In this document: positions 18,347 through 27,109 of the stretch, in pieces | Layout of the letters: the number at the start of each line of letters is the position of its first letter | How positions within the stretch are numbered: the first letter of the stretch is position 1 | Assembly: GCF_019056515.1 (NCBI RefSeq) | Contig: NZ_CP064873.1 | Span: 2,418,001 to 2,482,000, forward strand | Direction: 5' to 3' | Source: Microbacterium paraoxydans | Lineage (GTDB): Bacteria; Actinomycetota; Actinomycetes; Actinomycetales; Microbacteriaceae | Length of the DNA stretch: 64,000 bases | Program-made: the position numbers and the translations under genes | Notes under the pieces: generated by a model | Told to the model about the DNA's origin: nothing | Databases searched by the model: none | Seen by the model: the letters and a program-made list of their open reading frames with translations, nothing else

Positions 18347-19971
18347 GCGAGGATCTCCGTTCGTCCGGGGACCGCGGCCAGCAGCTCCCGGGTGTTCTCG
18401 TGCTGCGGGTCGTGGAACAGCTCTTCGGTCGGCCCGTCCTCCACCACGCGACCGCGGTGCATGACGGAGACGGTGTGGCTGATGCGGCGCACCACGGCGA
18501 GGTCGTGCGAGATGAAGAGGTAGGTGAGTCCGAGCTCGGCCTGGAGTGCGGAGAGCAGTTCGAGGATGCGCGCCTGCACCGTCACGTCGAGCGCCGACAC
18601 CGCCTCGTCGAGCACGAGGATCTCCGGGTCGACGGCGAGCGCCCGCGCGATCGCGACCCGCTGGCGCTGCCCGCCGGACAGCTCGCTCGGGGTGCGGCGT
18701 GCCGCATCCGCCGGCAGCGCCACGCGTTCGAGCAGCGCGACCGCCCGATCCCGACGCTCGGAGCGGGTCCCGATGCGGAAGTTGTGCAGCGGCTCGGCCA
18801 CGATGTCGGCGATCTGCTGCCGTGGGTCGAGGGAGGCGAAGGGGTTCTGGTACACGAGCTGGATCCGCCGGCGCAGCGCACGCAGTCGCGCCCCCTCGAC
18901 GGCCGTCGCGTCCTCCCCTGCGAGCTCCACGGTCCCGGCGTCCGGACGGAGGAAGCGCGTGACCAGGCGCGCGGTCGTGGACTTGCCCGATCCGGACTCG
19001 CCGACCAGCGCATGGGTCGTCCCGCGCCGCACCCGGAAGGAGACGTCGTCGACCGCCCGGAAGCGTTCGCGTCCCGAGACCCGGAACTCCTTCACGAGGC
19101 CCGCGGCCACGATCTCCCACGGCTTCTCGGCGGCAACCGCCGCGGCATCCCGGAGGAACGGCGGCGCGTCCGGGCGTCGGAAGCCGGTCGTGAAGGCCGG
19201 CGCGTCGGCGAGCAGCTGCCGCGTGTACGGGTCTTCCGGATCGGCGAGCACCTGCGCACTCGGCCCCTGCTCCACGATCCGGCCGTCCTTCAGCACCGCG
19301 ATCCGCGCCGCCCGGTCCGCGGCGACGCCGAGGTCGTGCGTCACGAGCAGGATGCTCGTGCCGTCCTCGCGCTGCAGCTCGTCCAGCAGGTCCAGCACGC
19401 GGCGCTGCACCGTGGCGTCGAGGGCACTGGTGGGCTCGTCCGCGATGAGCAGCCGAGGGCGGAGGGCGATCGCGGCCGCGATGAGGACGCGCTGCCGCAT
19501 GCCGCCGGAGAGCTCGTGCGGATACTGTCGGGCGCGCAGATCGGGGTCGTCCAGCCCGACGCGGTCGAGCAGCTCGAGCACGCGGGCGTTCCGGGAACGA
19601 CGGTCGCGATGACCGTGCAGGCGCAGCACCTCGGCGACCTGCACGCCGACGGGGCGCACCGGGTCGAGCGACGTCGTCGGATCCTGCGGCACCAGCCCGA
19701 TCTCCGACCCGCGGATGCCGCGGAACGCCCGATCCGACCATCCGGAGATGTCGAGGTCGCCGAGCCGGACGCGACCGCCCTCGACCCGTCCGCCCTCCGG
19801 CAGCAGGCCGAGGAGGGCGTGCGCCGTGGTGGACTTGCCGGATCCCGACTCGCCGACCAAGGCGAGCGTCTCCCCCTCGGCGATGGCGAACGAGAGGCCG
19901 CGCACGACCTCGCGGGCGGCGTACGAGACCCGCAGGTCCGTCGCGGTGAGGACGGGTGTTGGCGCGGTCAT
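18343..19971 (-). CDS. Dipeptide/nickel-type ABC transporter, fused double ATP-binding protein
   Basis: 542 residues, two complete nucleotide-binding domains in one chain (DppD plus DppF). Each half has Walker A GESGSGKS and its own signature, LSGGMRQRV in the first and LSGGQRQRV in the second, with Walker B LLIADEPTSALD and ILVLDEAVSALD. It powers the permeases encoded just upstream. The ATG at 19971 overlaps the previous stop by four bases. Fusion of the two ATPases guarantees equal amounts and is common in actinobacterial peptide-type importers. Confidence 0.95.
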   Translation of the reverse strand: MTAPTPVLTATDLRVSYAAREVVRGLSFAIAEGETLALVGESGSGKSTTAHALLGLLPEGGRVEGGRVRLGDLDISGWSDRAFRGIRGSEIGLVPQDPTTSLDPVRPVGVQVAEVLRLHGHRDRRSRNARVLELLDRVGLDDPDLRARQYPHELSGGMRQRVLIAAAIALRPRLLIADEPTSALDATVQRRVLDLLDELQREDGTSILLVTHDLGVAADRAARIAVLKDGRIVEQGPSAQVLADPEDPYTRQLLADAPAFTTGFRRPDAPPFLRDAAAVAAEKPWEIVAAGLVKEFRVSGRERFRAVDDVSFRVRRGTTHALVGESGSGKSTTARLVTRFLRPDAGTVELAGEDATAVEGARLRALRRRIQLVYQNPFASLDPRQQIADIVAEPLHNFRIGTRSERRDRAVALLERVALPADAARRTPSELSGGQRQRVAIARALAVDPEILVLDEAVSALDVTVQARILELLSALQAELGLTYLFISHDLAVVRRISHTVSVMHRGRVVEDGPTEELFHDPQHENTRELLAAVPGRTEILA

Positions 19972-20861
19972 CGGGTGCTCCTTCCGAGCCGGTGGCTGAC
20001 GCGGTTGGCGCTGAGCACGACGGCGACCACCACGAGGCCGGGCAGCGCCGTGAGCCACCAGGCGGTCGCGATGTAGTTGCGTCCCTCGGCGATCAGCAGC
20101 CCCCACTCGGGGGTGGGCGGCGGGGCCCCGTAGCCGAGGAAGCCGAGGGTGGAGATGGCGAGGATGGCCGTGCCGAACTGCAAGGCGGCGAGCGCGACGA
20201 TCGGGGTGAGGGCGTTCGGGAGCACATGCCGGCGCAGCACGGCGACGAAGGTGCCGCCGCTGCCGAAGGCCGCCTCGACGTACTCGGTGCGCCGCACCCG
20301 CGCCACCTCGGCGCGCATGAGCCGGGCGAAGGCTGCGACGCTGCCGAGTCCCACGGCGATCGCCGCGTTGACGGTGCCGAAGCCGAGCAGGATGATGACG
20401 GAGAGCGACAGCAGCAGCCCCGGGATGGCCAGCAGCACGTCGACGATCCGCATCAGCACGTCGTCCACGACGCCGCCGGTCGCGCCGGCGACGGCTCCGA
20501 GGAGCGTGCCGAGCGCGAGGCCGACCGTCACCGCGATCAGCGCACCCGACAGCGAGTGCACCGCGCCGTGGACGACCCGGCCGAACAGATCGCGGCCGAG
20601 CGCGTCGGTCCCGAACCAGTGCGTGGCGCTCGGGGGCAGGAGCTTGTCGGCGGGCACGCCGGTCAGCGGGTCGCCCGGCGCGAAGACTCCGGGGATCACC
20701 GCCCACAGCACCGCCACGGCGACGACCGCGAACGCCAGGTACAGCCCCCAGGCGCGGAAGCGTCGTCGCGGACGGGAGGCCGAGGCGGGAGCCGGGGCGG
20801 ACGGCGCGGGCGGGGCACCGGGCGTCTCGACGGTGGTCTCCGCGATCACGGGAGCGGTCAT
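19968..20861 (-). CDS. ABC transporter permease, DppC type
   Basis: 297 residues. A Pro/Ala-rich cytoplasmic N-terminus precedes the first membrane segment (WGLYLAFAVVAVAVLWAVIPGVF). HWFGTDALGRDLFGRVVHG is the periplasmic signature of DppC-type permeases, and EYVEAAFGSGGTFVAVLRRHVLPNALTPI is the EAA loop that contacts the ATPase. It forms the inner-membrane channel with the DppB-type protein. Four-base overlaps with both neighbours indicate coupling. Confidence 0.93.
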   Translation of the reverse strand: MTAPVIAETTVETPGAPPAPSAPAPASASRPRRRFRAWGLYLAFAVVAVAVLWAVIPGVFAPGDPLTGVPADKLLPPSATHWFGTDALGRDLFGRVVHGAVHSLSGALIAVTVGLALGTLLGAVAGATGGVVDDVLMRIVDVLLAIPGLLLSLSVIILLGFGTVNAAIAVGLGSVAAFARLMRAEVARVRRTEYVEAAFGSGGTFVAVLRRHVLPNALTPIVALAALQFGTAILAISTLGFLGYGAPPPTPEWGLLIAEGRNYIATAWWLTALPGLVVVAVVLSANRVSHRLGRSTR

Positions 20862-21835
20862 GCGGGCACCTCCTGGGCGGGACGGACGGGGCGGGACCGG
20901 GCGGCGCGCGCCGCCCGCCGCTGCCGCGGATCGATCAGGGGCGTGGCGAGGTCGACGGCGAAGCTGATCACCACGAACCCCAGGGCCGACAGCAGCACCA
21001 CCCCCTGCAGCACCGGGATGTCCTGGTTCGCGACCGCCTGCTCCGTGAGGCGTCCGATGCCGGTGCGGCCGAAGACCGTCTCGGTGACCACCGCTCCTCC
21101 GACGAGCTCTCCGAACAGCACCCCCGCGATGGTGAGCGTCGGGACGGCGGCGTTGCGCGCGACCGAGCGCGTGAGCACCCACGCCGGCGGCGCGCCCTTC
21201 GCCCGCACCACCGTCACGAACGGCTGCGCCTGCACCCGGTCGATGGAGCGGACCAGCACCTGGGCGAGGGGCGCCGAGATCGGCACGGCGAGCGTGAGGA
21301 CGGGGAGGAACAGGCCGCTGACGGGGTCGGCTCCCACGATCGGCACCCAGCCGAGCCCGAACGAGAACACCTGGATGAGGAGGATGCCGAGCCAGAACAC
21401 CGGCACCGCGACGAACAGTCCCGGCACCTGCCGCAGGCCGTCCCGCAGCCACGCGAAGGGGGCGAGCGCGGAGAGCGCCGCGATCAGCACCGCGAGCACG
21501 ACAGCGACCAGGAGTCCGAGCGCCGCGAGCAGCAGCGTGGCGGGCAGCGCCTCGGCCAGCATCGTCCGCACCGGGGTGCCGTACTGGGTCGAGTAGCCGA
21601 AGTCGCCCGCCAGGAAGCCGAGACCCGCGTGCAGGTACTGCTCCCCCCACGGCACGTCGGCGCCGTAGGTCGCGCGGATGTCGTCGAGCTGCTCCGGCGA
21701 GAGCCCCAGGCTCGGGTCGGAGAACTTGATGAGGATGGCGTCTCCCGGCAGCAGCTGCAACAGGAAGAACGTGGCCGTGAAGGCCGCGATCAGCACGATC
21801 GCGGCCTGCCCGGCCCGTCGGAGGACGAAGGTCAT
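20858..21835 (-). CDS. ABC transporter permease, DppB type
   Basis: 325 residues with six membrane segments. TFVLRRAGQAAIVLIAAFTATFFLLQLLPGD is the standard DppB N-terminus, and FVTVVRAKGAPPAWVLTRSVARNAAVPTLTIAGVLFGELVGGAVVTETVF is the EAA loop and following segment. It pairs with the DppC-type permease. ATG 21835 lies 16 bases after the binding-protein stop. Confidence 0.94.
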   Translation of the reverse strand: MTFVLRRAGQAAIVLIAAFTATFFLLQLLPGDAILIKFSDPSLGLSPEQLDDIRATYGADVPWGEQYLHAGLGFLAGDFGYSTQYGTPVRTMLAEALPATLLLAALGLLVAVVLAVLIAALSALAPFAWLRDGLRQVPGLFVAVPVFWLGILLIQVFSFGLGWVPIVGADPVSGLFLPVLTLAVPISAPLAQVLVRSIDRVQAQPFVTVVRAKGAPPAWVLTRSVARNAAVPTLTIAGVLFGELVGGAVVTETVFGRTGIGRLTEQAVANQDIPVLQGVVLLSALGFVVISFAVDLATPLIDPRQRRAARAARSRPVRPAQEVPA

Positions 21836-21851
21836 GGGGGCACCGTGGTCC

Positions 21852-23486
21852 TCAGTGCTCCGCGAGCCACACGCCGGAGAACGTGGGGCGGCCGACCGAC
21901 TCGAACGCGACGCCGTGCACGTACGTGGCCGCACCGTAGACCTGCGGCTCCTCGAAGAGCGGGATCACGTACGCCTGCTCCGCGATGTAGTCCTGCACGG
22001 CCTGCGAGGCGGCCACCCGCTTCTCGGCGTCCGGCTCGGAGGCGACGGCGAGCAGCAGCTCGTCGAGCGTCGCGTCCTGAGAGATGAGCACGTCGCGGTT
22101 CTTCGTGAAGTACTGGCTCTTGATCACGTCGAGGTCCGCACGGCCGACCATCGAGTGGTAGAACCCCGTCTTCAGCGGATCACGGGTGTCCTCCGCGTAG
22201 CTGCCCGCATCGCCGGGCTTGACGGTGAGCTCCACGCCGACCGCCGCGAGCTGCTGCGCCACGAGCTCCAGGGTCTGCTTCGACAGGGGCTGCGGCTTGG
22301 CCTCGTAGACCGTGATGGACAGCCGCTCGCCGTCCTTCTCCCTGATGCCGTCGGCGCCGGGCACCCAGCCTGCCTCGTCGAGCAGCGCTTCCGCCTTCTC
22401 CGGATCGTGGGCGTAGTGCGCGGACTCGTCCTTGTATCCCGCGGCCTGCGAGGACAGCACCGACGTGGCCACCGGGTAGTTCTCGGTGAACAGGGTGTCG
22501 ACGACCTCCTGCGCGTCGACCGCGGCGATGATCGCCTGGCGCACGCGGATGTCAGACAGCAGCGGGTTCTCCGGGCGGAGGGCGATCGAGTTGTTCACGC
22601 CGCGGGTCTGCGGGGCGTACAGCGTGAATCCGGCGCCCTCGACGCGGTCCTCGTCGAACGCCTGGACGTAGCGGACGTAGTCGGCCTGGCCCGCGAGCAG
22701 CGACCCGATGCGGACGGAGTCCTCGGGGGTGACCAGCACGTGCACGGCGTCGAGGTACGGACGGCCGTCGTTCTCGGCGCTGTCCGGGCCCCAGGCGTAG
22801 TCATCGCGGGCGGTGAGGGTGTACTCGGTACCGAGCTTCTCGTCCGTGACGGTGAAGGGGCCGGAGCCGATGATGTTCTCCGCGTTGCCCGCGCCGAAGT
22901 CCTCGATCGTGCCGTCCAGGGTCTCGGGGGACAGCAGTCCCGAGTTGATGGTCGACGTCGCCTGCAGGAATCCGGGCGACGGCGCGCTGAAGCGGAACGT
23001 CACGGTGTCCTCGTCGACCGCCTCGCTGCCGGCGTAGTTGTTGATGGCCTCGGAGACGGTGAGCCCGCGCTCGGCGTCGCCCAGCCCGTAGGTGTCGAAG
23101 TTCTTCGCCACGGCGGCGGCGTCCACGGGCGTGCCGTCCGAGAACGTCACGTCAGGGTTGAGGTCGAAGGTGTACTCCGTGGCGTCGTCGTTCACGGTCC
23201 ACTCCGCGGCGATCCAGGGCTCGATCTCGAGCGTCTCCGGGTTCTGCCAGGTGAGCCGGGCGGCGATGTTGTTGACGATGCCGCCGTTCGGGTAGAAGCC
23301 GGCCTGCGGCGGATACAGGTTCGTGTAGGCCTGGTGCTCGAGGTAGGTGAGCGTGCCGCCGGAGACGGGGTCCCCCGCCGCGGCCGGGGTGTTCCCCGGG
23401 GCGGGCGAGCTGGCGCAGGCGGCGAGGCTGCCCGCCAGGACGAGCGGGACCGCGACGGCGGCGGTGCGGATGAGGCGGCGGTTCAT
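21852..23486 (-). CDS. ABC transporter substrate-binding lipoprotein, KPN_01854-like (SBP family 5)
   Basis: 544 residues. A signal peptide ends in the lipobox LAGSLAAC with Cys24 for lipid attachment. The mature protein is a family 5 oligopeptide-type binding protein (EPWIAAEWTVNDDATEYTFDLNPDVTFSDGTPVDAAAVAKNFD). Peptide-type binding proteins of this class also take up glutathione, nickel chelates and opines, so the ligand is open. I recall KPN_01854-type proteins as partners of KPN_01858-type monooxygenases. The start ATG 23486 has GGAG about eight bases upstream. A 131-base gap separates it from the monooxygenase upstream, the largest in the operon, and may hold an additional promoter or processing site. 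Confidence 0.92.
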   Translation of the reverse strand: MNRRLIRTAAVAVPLVLAGSLAACASSPAPGNTPAAAGDPVSGGTLTYLEHQAYTNLYPPQAGFYPNGGIVNNIAARLTWQNPETLEIEPWIAAEWTVNDDATEYTFDLNPDVTFSDGTPVDAAAVAKNFDTYGLGDAERGLTVSEAINNYAGSEAVDEDTVTFRFSAPSPGFLQATSTINSGLLSPETLDGTIEDFGAGNAENIIGSGPFTVTDEKLGTEYTLTARDDYAWGPDSAENDGRPYLDAVHVLVTPEDSVRIGSLLAGQADYVRYVQAFDEDRVEGAGFTLYAPQTRGVNNSIALRPENPLLSDIRVRQAIIAAVDAQEVVDTLFTENYPVATSVLSSQAAGYKDESAHYAHDPEKAEALLDEAGWVPGADGIREKDGERLSITVYEAKPQPLSKQTLELVAQQLAAVGVELTVKPGDAGSYAEDTRDPLKTGFYHSMVGRADLDVIKSQYFTKNRDVLISQDATLDELLLAVASEPDAEKRVAASQAVQDYIAEQAYVIPLFEEPQVYGAATYVHGVAFESVGRPTFSGVWLAEH

Positions 23487-23617
23487 GCGGAGGACTCCTC
23501 GGGTTCGGAAGGCAGGGTGTCGGGTGCGGGTGCAGTGCGGGTGGTGTTCACGGTAGGAAGCGGCGGGGTGCAGCGGCGAGGCCGCGGACTCCGGGTGTCG
23601 CGAGACGACACGCGTGG

Positions 23618-25012
23618 TCACGCGCCGACTCGCGACGTCACACGGAGGCGGTCGCGCAGCGTCTCCGCACCGGCCCCCTGACCGGTCTCCTCCGGGGTCC
23701 GGAGAAGACCGCGACGACGGAGCTCGGGGGCTGCGAGGCGGGTGAAGGCCTCGAACTGCCCGGGCTGGAACGCCGAGAGGACGTTGAAGCCGTCGGCGGC
23801 GCCCTCGTCGCGCCAGTGCGCGAAGTGGTCGGCGATCGTGCCGGCGTCGCCGACGACGAAGGCCGCAGGGACGGCGTGCGCGGCGACGAGATGCCGCCAG
23901 GTCGGGGCGTCCGGCGTCCCGACCCGGAGTCCGGCGATCCCCGCGAGCCGTTCGACGAGCGCGGCGCCCCGCTCCCCCAGGCGTGCGGCCTCGGCGACCG
24001 TCACCGGAGTGTCGAAGGCTGCGGCCCGCAGCGGGTCGTCGGCGGCCACCTCCAGCGCGTCGGCCAGAGCCTCCACCGTGCGGTTCGCCGGGAACCCGAC
24101 GCGTTCCCGCTGCCCGCCCTCCGCGAGCGGGACGAGCTCCAGCAGCCGCCGGACGATCCGGTGGGCGGCGGCGTCGGACTCCGCGACGACGGGGAGCACC
24201 GGGGCGATGACCTTCAGCTCCTCCGCGGGACGGCCCGCCTCCGCCGCGATCTCCCGCAGCAGCCGCCGCGTGGCCACGGCGTCGGCGAGGGTGGGGGCGG
24301 CGATGAGGGCGAGGTCGGCGGCGGTCGCCGCGAGCGCCCGCGACCGCGGCGAGGTCCCCGCGTGCACGATCGGGATGCGCCCCTGCGGCGGGCGGGCGAC
24401 GTTGAGCGGGCCGGCGACCCGCACGTGTGCGCCCTGGACGTCCGCGGCGCGCAGCCCCCGGGGGTCGATGAGCACGCCGCGCTCGGCATCCGCGATCCAG
24501 GCGTCCTCGTCCCAGGAGTCCCAGAGCCGGCGCAGGGCGACGACGAACTCCTCCGCCCGGTCGTAGCGCGTCTCGGTGTCGGCGTGGGCCTCACGGCCGT
24601 GGTTCCCTGCGGCCCGCGGCTCGGCGCCGGTGACGAGGTTGATCCCCGCCCGGCCGTCGGTGAGGACGTCGAGGGAGGCCAGGGCCCGCGCCGTGGCGTA
24701 CGGGTCGGCATAGGTGGTGTTGACCGTCGCGATGAGTCCGATCCGGGAGGTCACCCCGGCGAGGAACAGCACCGCGCTCAGCGGGTCGATGCGGGCGAGC
24801 AGGTAGGGATCACGGAACTCCAGGTCGGGCCCGGTCGCCAGCCAGTCGCCGAAGAAGAGGTAGTCCAGGCCCGCGTCCTCCCCCTCACGCGCGATGCGGC
24901 GGAGGATGTCGGCGTCTCCCGCGGGGTCGCGGTGGGCTCCGGGGTACCGCCACCCGGAGGGGTAGGCACCGAGGGTGCGCACCATGGCGCCGATCACGAG
25001 GGGTTCCGTCAT
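23618..25012 (-). CDS. NtaA/SnaA/DszA-family FMN-dependent monooxygenase
   Basis: 464 residues, the usual size for NtaA/SnaA/DszA proteins, a luciferase-fold group that attacks chelators, sulfones and similar molecules with FMNH2. Typical stretches are MVRTLGAYPSGWRYPGAH, GLDYLFFGDWLA, SRIGLIATVNTTYADPYATARALASLDVLTDGRAGINLVTG and RYDRAEEFVVALRRLWDSW. It is the first gene of the operon running to 16030. ATG 25012 is preceded by TACCGT six bases upstream, so the mRNA is probably leaderless. With the second monooxygenase and the importer it suggests oxidative breakdown of an imported compound, perhaps an organosulfur or nitrogen source. Confidence 0.9.
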   Translation of the reverse strand: MTEPLVIGAMVRTLGAYPSGWRYPGAHRDPAGDADILRRIAREGEDAGLDYLFFGDWLATGPDLEFRDPYLLARIDPLSAVLFLAGVTSRIGLIATVNTTYADPYATARALASLDVLTDGRAGINLVTGAEPRAAGNHGREAHADTETRYDRAEEFVVALRRLWDSWDEDAWIADAERGVLIDPRGLRAADVQGAHVRVAGPLNVARPPQGRIPIVHAGTSPRSRALAATAADLALIAAPTLADAVATRRLLREIAAEAGRPAEELKVIAPVLPVVAESDAAAHRIVRRLLELVPLAEGGQRERVGFPANRTVEALADALEVAADDPLRAAAFDTPVTVAEAARLGERGAALVERLAGIAGLRVGTPDAPTWRHLVAAHAVPAAFVVGDAGTIADHFAHWRDEGAADGFNVLSAFQPGQFEAFTRLAAPELRRRGLLRTPEETGQGAGAETLRDRLRVTSRVGA

Positions 25013-25115
25013 GCCGACACGGTAGGACCGCGGCCGCCACCCGGGCCACGGGGCGGAAGCCGGAGGTCACCGGATGTCACAGACGGTCACATGCGCCACC
25101 CTCTACGCTGAGAGG
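25013..25115. promoter_or_regulatory. Divergent promoter region with three phased GGTCAC-like repeats
   Basis: Minus -10 TACCGT (25024-25019) serves the monooxygenase operon, and plus -10 TACGCT (25104-25109) serves the Gfo/Idh gene at 25116. Between them GGTCAC (25065-25070), TGTCAC (25075-25080) and GGTCAC (25085-25090) recur at exactly 10-base intervals. They lie on one helical face about 40-65 bases upstream of the operon -10, which suits an activator, and overlap the expected -35 of the plus-strand gene. The regulator is unknown. Confidence 0.55.
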
Positions 25116-26111
25116 ATGACTGGACTTCGTTGGGGAATCCTCGCGACCGGCGGCATCGCCGGCGCCTTCGCATCCGATCTGCGCACGGCCGGACTCGACC
25201 TCGTCGCGGTGGGCTCGCGCTCGCAGGAGTCGGCCGACGCCTTCGCCGCACGCTTCGACATCGCGCACGCGCATCCGTCGTACGAGGCGCTGGTCTCCGA
25301 TCCCGACGTGGACATCATCTACGTCTCCACGCCGCATCCGATGCACCACGAGAACGCCCGGCTCGCCCTGGAGCACGGCAAGCACGTGCTCGTGGAGAAG
25401 GCGTTCACCCTCAACCGCGCCCAGGCCGAAGACCTCCAGCGGCTCGCCGCCGAGCGCGGGCTGCTCGTGATGGAGGCGATGTGGACGCGCTACCTGCCGC
25501 ACATGGTCCGCATCCGCGAGCTCCTCGCCGACGGCGCCCTGGGTGAGATCCGCGCCGTGAGCGCCGACCACACGCAGCAGCTGCCCACCGACCCCACCCA
25601 CCGTCTGAATGCGCTCGAGCTCGGCGGCGGCGCGCTGCTCGACCTCGGCATCTACCCGATCTCCTTCATCTGGGACATCCTCGGGGCACCGACCACCATC
25701 CGCGCCGTGGGGCGTCTGGTCGAGACCGGAGCCGATTCCGAGGTCGCCACCGTCATGATCCACGAGAGCGGGGCGGTCTCCACGAGCCTCTCCTCCTCGC
25801 GCGGTGCCGGCCCCAACGCCGCGAGCATCGTCGGCACCGAGGCCCGCATCGACATCGATCGGGTCTGGTACACCCCCACCTCCTTCCGCGTCGTGCGGCC
25901 GGACGGCACCGTGCAGGAGGAGTACGTCTCGGAGGTCGAGGGCCGCGGCATGCAGTACCAGGCACTCGCGGCCGAGCGTCTGGTCCGCGACGGTCTCCTC
26001 GAGGGCGACATCCTCCCCATCGCGGAGAGCGTCGCCATCATGGGGGCCCTCGACGAGATCCGCGCGCAGATCGGCGTCCGGTACCCCGGTGAGGAGGACG
26101 ACCGTGGCTGA
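25116..26111 (+). CDS. Gfo/Idh/MocA family oxidoreductase
   Basis: 331 residues. The N-terminal NAD(P)-binding Rossmann domain begins RWGILATGGIAGAFASDL, and IIYVSTPHPMHHENARLALEHGKHVLVEKAF contains the EKxF/P-type catalytic lysine. The C-terminal domain has LGGGALLDLGIYPISFIWDILG. Family members oxidise or reduce sugars, inositols or dihydrodiols, and the Asp-Leu-Gly-Ile-Tyr-Pro stretch is frequent in dihydrodiol/xylose dehydrogenase-like members. TACGCT lies six bases before ATG 25116, so it is leaderless. The stop overlaps the NYN gene by eight bases. Confidence 0.93.
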   Translation: MTGLRWGILATGGIAGAFASDLRTAGLDLVAVGSRSQESADAFAARFDIAHAHPSYEALVSDPDVDIIYVSTPHPMHHENARLALEHGKHVLVEKAFTLNRAQAEDLQRLAAERGLLVMEAMWTRYLPHMVRIRELLADGALGEIRAVSADHTQQLPTDPTHRLNALELGGGALLDLGIYPISFIWDILGAPTTIRAVGRLVETGADSEVATVMIHESGAVSTSLSSSRGAGPNAASIVGTEARIDIDRVWYTPTSFRVVRPDGTVQEEYVSEVEGRGMQYQALAAERLVRDGLLEGDILPIAESVAIMGALDEIRAQIGVRYPGEEDDRG

Positions 26112-27084
26112 GACGACCGACGCCCGCGTGGCGGTGTACCTGGACTTCGACAACATCGTCATCTCCTGGTACGACCGCGTCCACGGCCGCAACTCCTACG
26201 GCAAGGATCGCCAGCGCATCACGGAGCACCCGAACGACCCCGAGGTCGCCGAGCGGCTGAACCGGGCGATGATCGAGGTCGGCGCCATCATCGACTACGC
26301 GGCGTCCTTCGGCACCCTCGTGCTGACGAGGGCGTATGCGGACTGGTCGTCGCCGGTCAACGCCGAGTACCGCTCGCAGCTCGTGGCGCGCGCGGTGGAT
26401 CTCGTGCAGCTCTTCCCGGCCGCGGCGTACGCGAAGAACGGCGCGGACATCCGGCTGGCGGTCGACGCGGTCGAGGACATGTTCCGCCTGCCGGACCTGA
26501 CCCACGTCGTCATCGTGGCGGGCGACAGCGACTATGTGCCGCTGGCCCAGCGCTGCAAGCGCCTCGGCCGGTACGTGATCGGCGTGGGCGTCGCCGGGTC
26601 CACGGCGAAGTCCCTCGCTGCGGCCTGCGACGAGTTCGAGTCCTACGACTCGCTCCCCGGCGTGGCGCGTCCGACGAAGGCGGCACAGCCCGCCGTCGCC
26701 CCCGCGGTCGAGGTTCCGGCGGAGCCGTCCGCGCCGGTCACCGCGGACACGGGCGCCCCGAAGCCCAAGACGGCGTCGAAGTCGCGCGCGAAGGCCAAGA
26801 CGAAGACCGCCGGCGAGGAGCCCAAGGTCGAGGAGAAGATCGACGACCAGGGCGAGGCCACACGGCTCCTGGAGCGCGCGCTGCGTCTCGGCCACGACAA
26901 GGCGGACGCCGACGAATGGCTGCACAGCTCCGCGGTCAAGACGCACATGCGCCGCATGGACCCGTCCTTCAGCGAGAAGGCCCTCGGCTACCGGTCGTTC
27001 TCCGACTTCCTCAAGTCGCGCGACGACATCGCCGAGCTCGAGGAGACCGGGCACGAGCGCCTGGTCCGCCTGCGGGAGCCCTGA
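26104..27084 (+). CDS. NYN-domain RNase-like protein with C-terminal LOTUS/OST-HTH domain
   Basis: 326 residues. The N-terminal NYN (PIN-like) domain has YLDFDNIV with Asp14 and Asp16, NGADIRLAVDAVEDM and VIVAGDSDYVPL, the acidic metal-binding residues of LabA/MARF1-type nucleases. After a basic Ala/Lys-rich linker (about 190-250) the C-terminus (GEATRLLERALRLGHDKADADEWLHSSAVKTHM... LGYRSFSDFLKS) is a LOTUS/OST-HTH RNA-binding domain. It is probably an RNA-degrading or RNA-binding protein. Start GTG 26104 overlaps the previous stop by eight bases, so translation is coupled to a dehydrogenase gene with no obvious functional link. Confidence 0.88.
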   Translation: MAETTDARVAVYLDFDNIVISWYDRVHGRNSYGKDRQRITEHPNDPEVAERLNRAMIEVGAIIDYAASFGTLVLTRAYADWSSPVNAEYRSQLVARAVDLVQLFPAAAYAKNGADIRLAVDAVEDMFRLPDLTHVVIVAGDSDYVPLAQRCKRLGRYVIGVGVAGSTAKSLAAACDEFESYDSLPGVARPTKAAQPAVAPAVEVPAEPSAPVTADTGAPKPKTASKSRAKAKTKTAGEEPKVEEKIDDQGEATRLLERALRLGHDKADADEWLHSSAVKTHMRRMDPSFSEKALGYRSFSDFLKSRDDIAELEETGHERLVRLREP

Positions 27085-27088
27085 GCAC

Positions 27089-27107
27089 GGCCCGGGGACA
27101 CCGGGCC
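27089..27107. terminator. Bidirectional hairpin between the NYN gene and the sugar operon
   Basis: GGCCCGG (27089-27095) pairs with CCGGGCC (27101-27107) over a five-base loop. It lies between two convergent genes whose stops are only 26 bases apart and can serve both. It has no T run. Confidence 0.55.
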
Positions 27108-27109
27108 CG

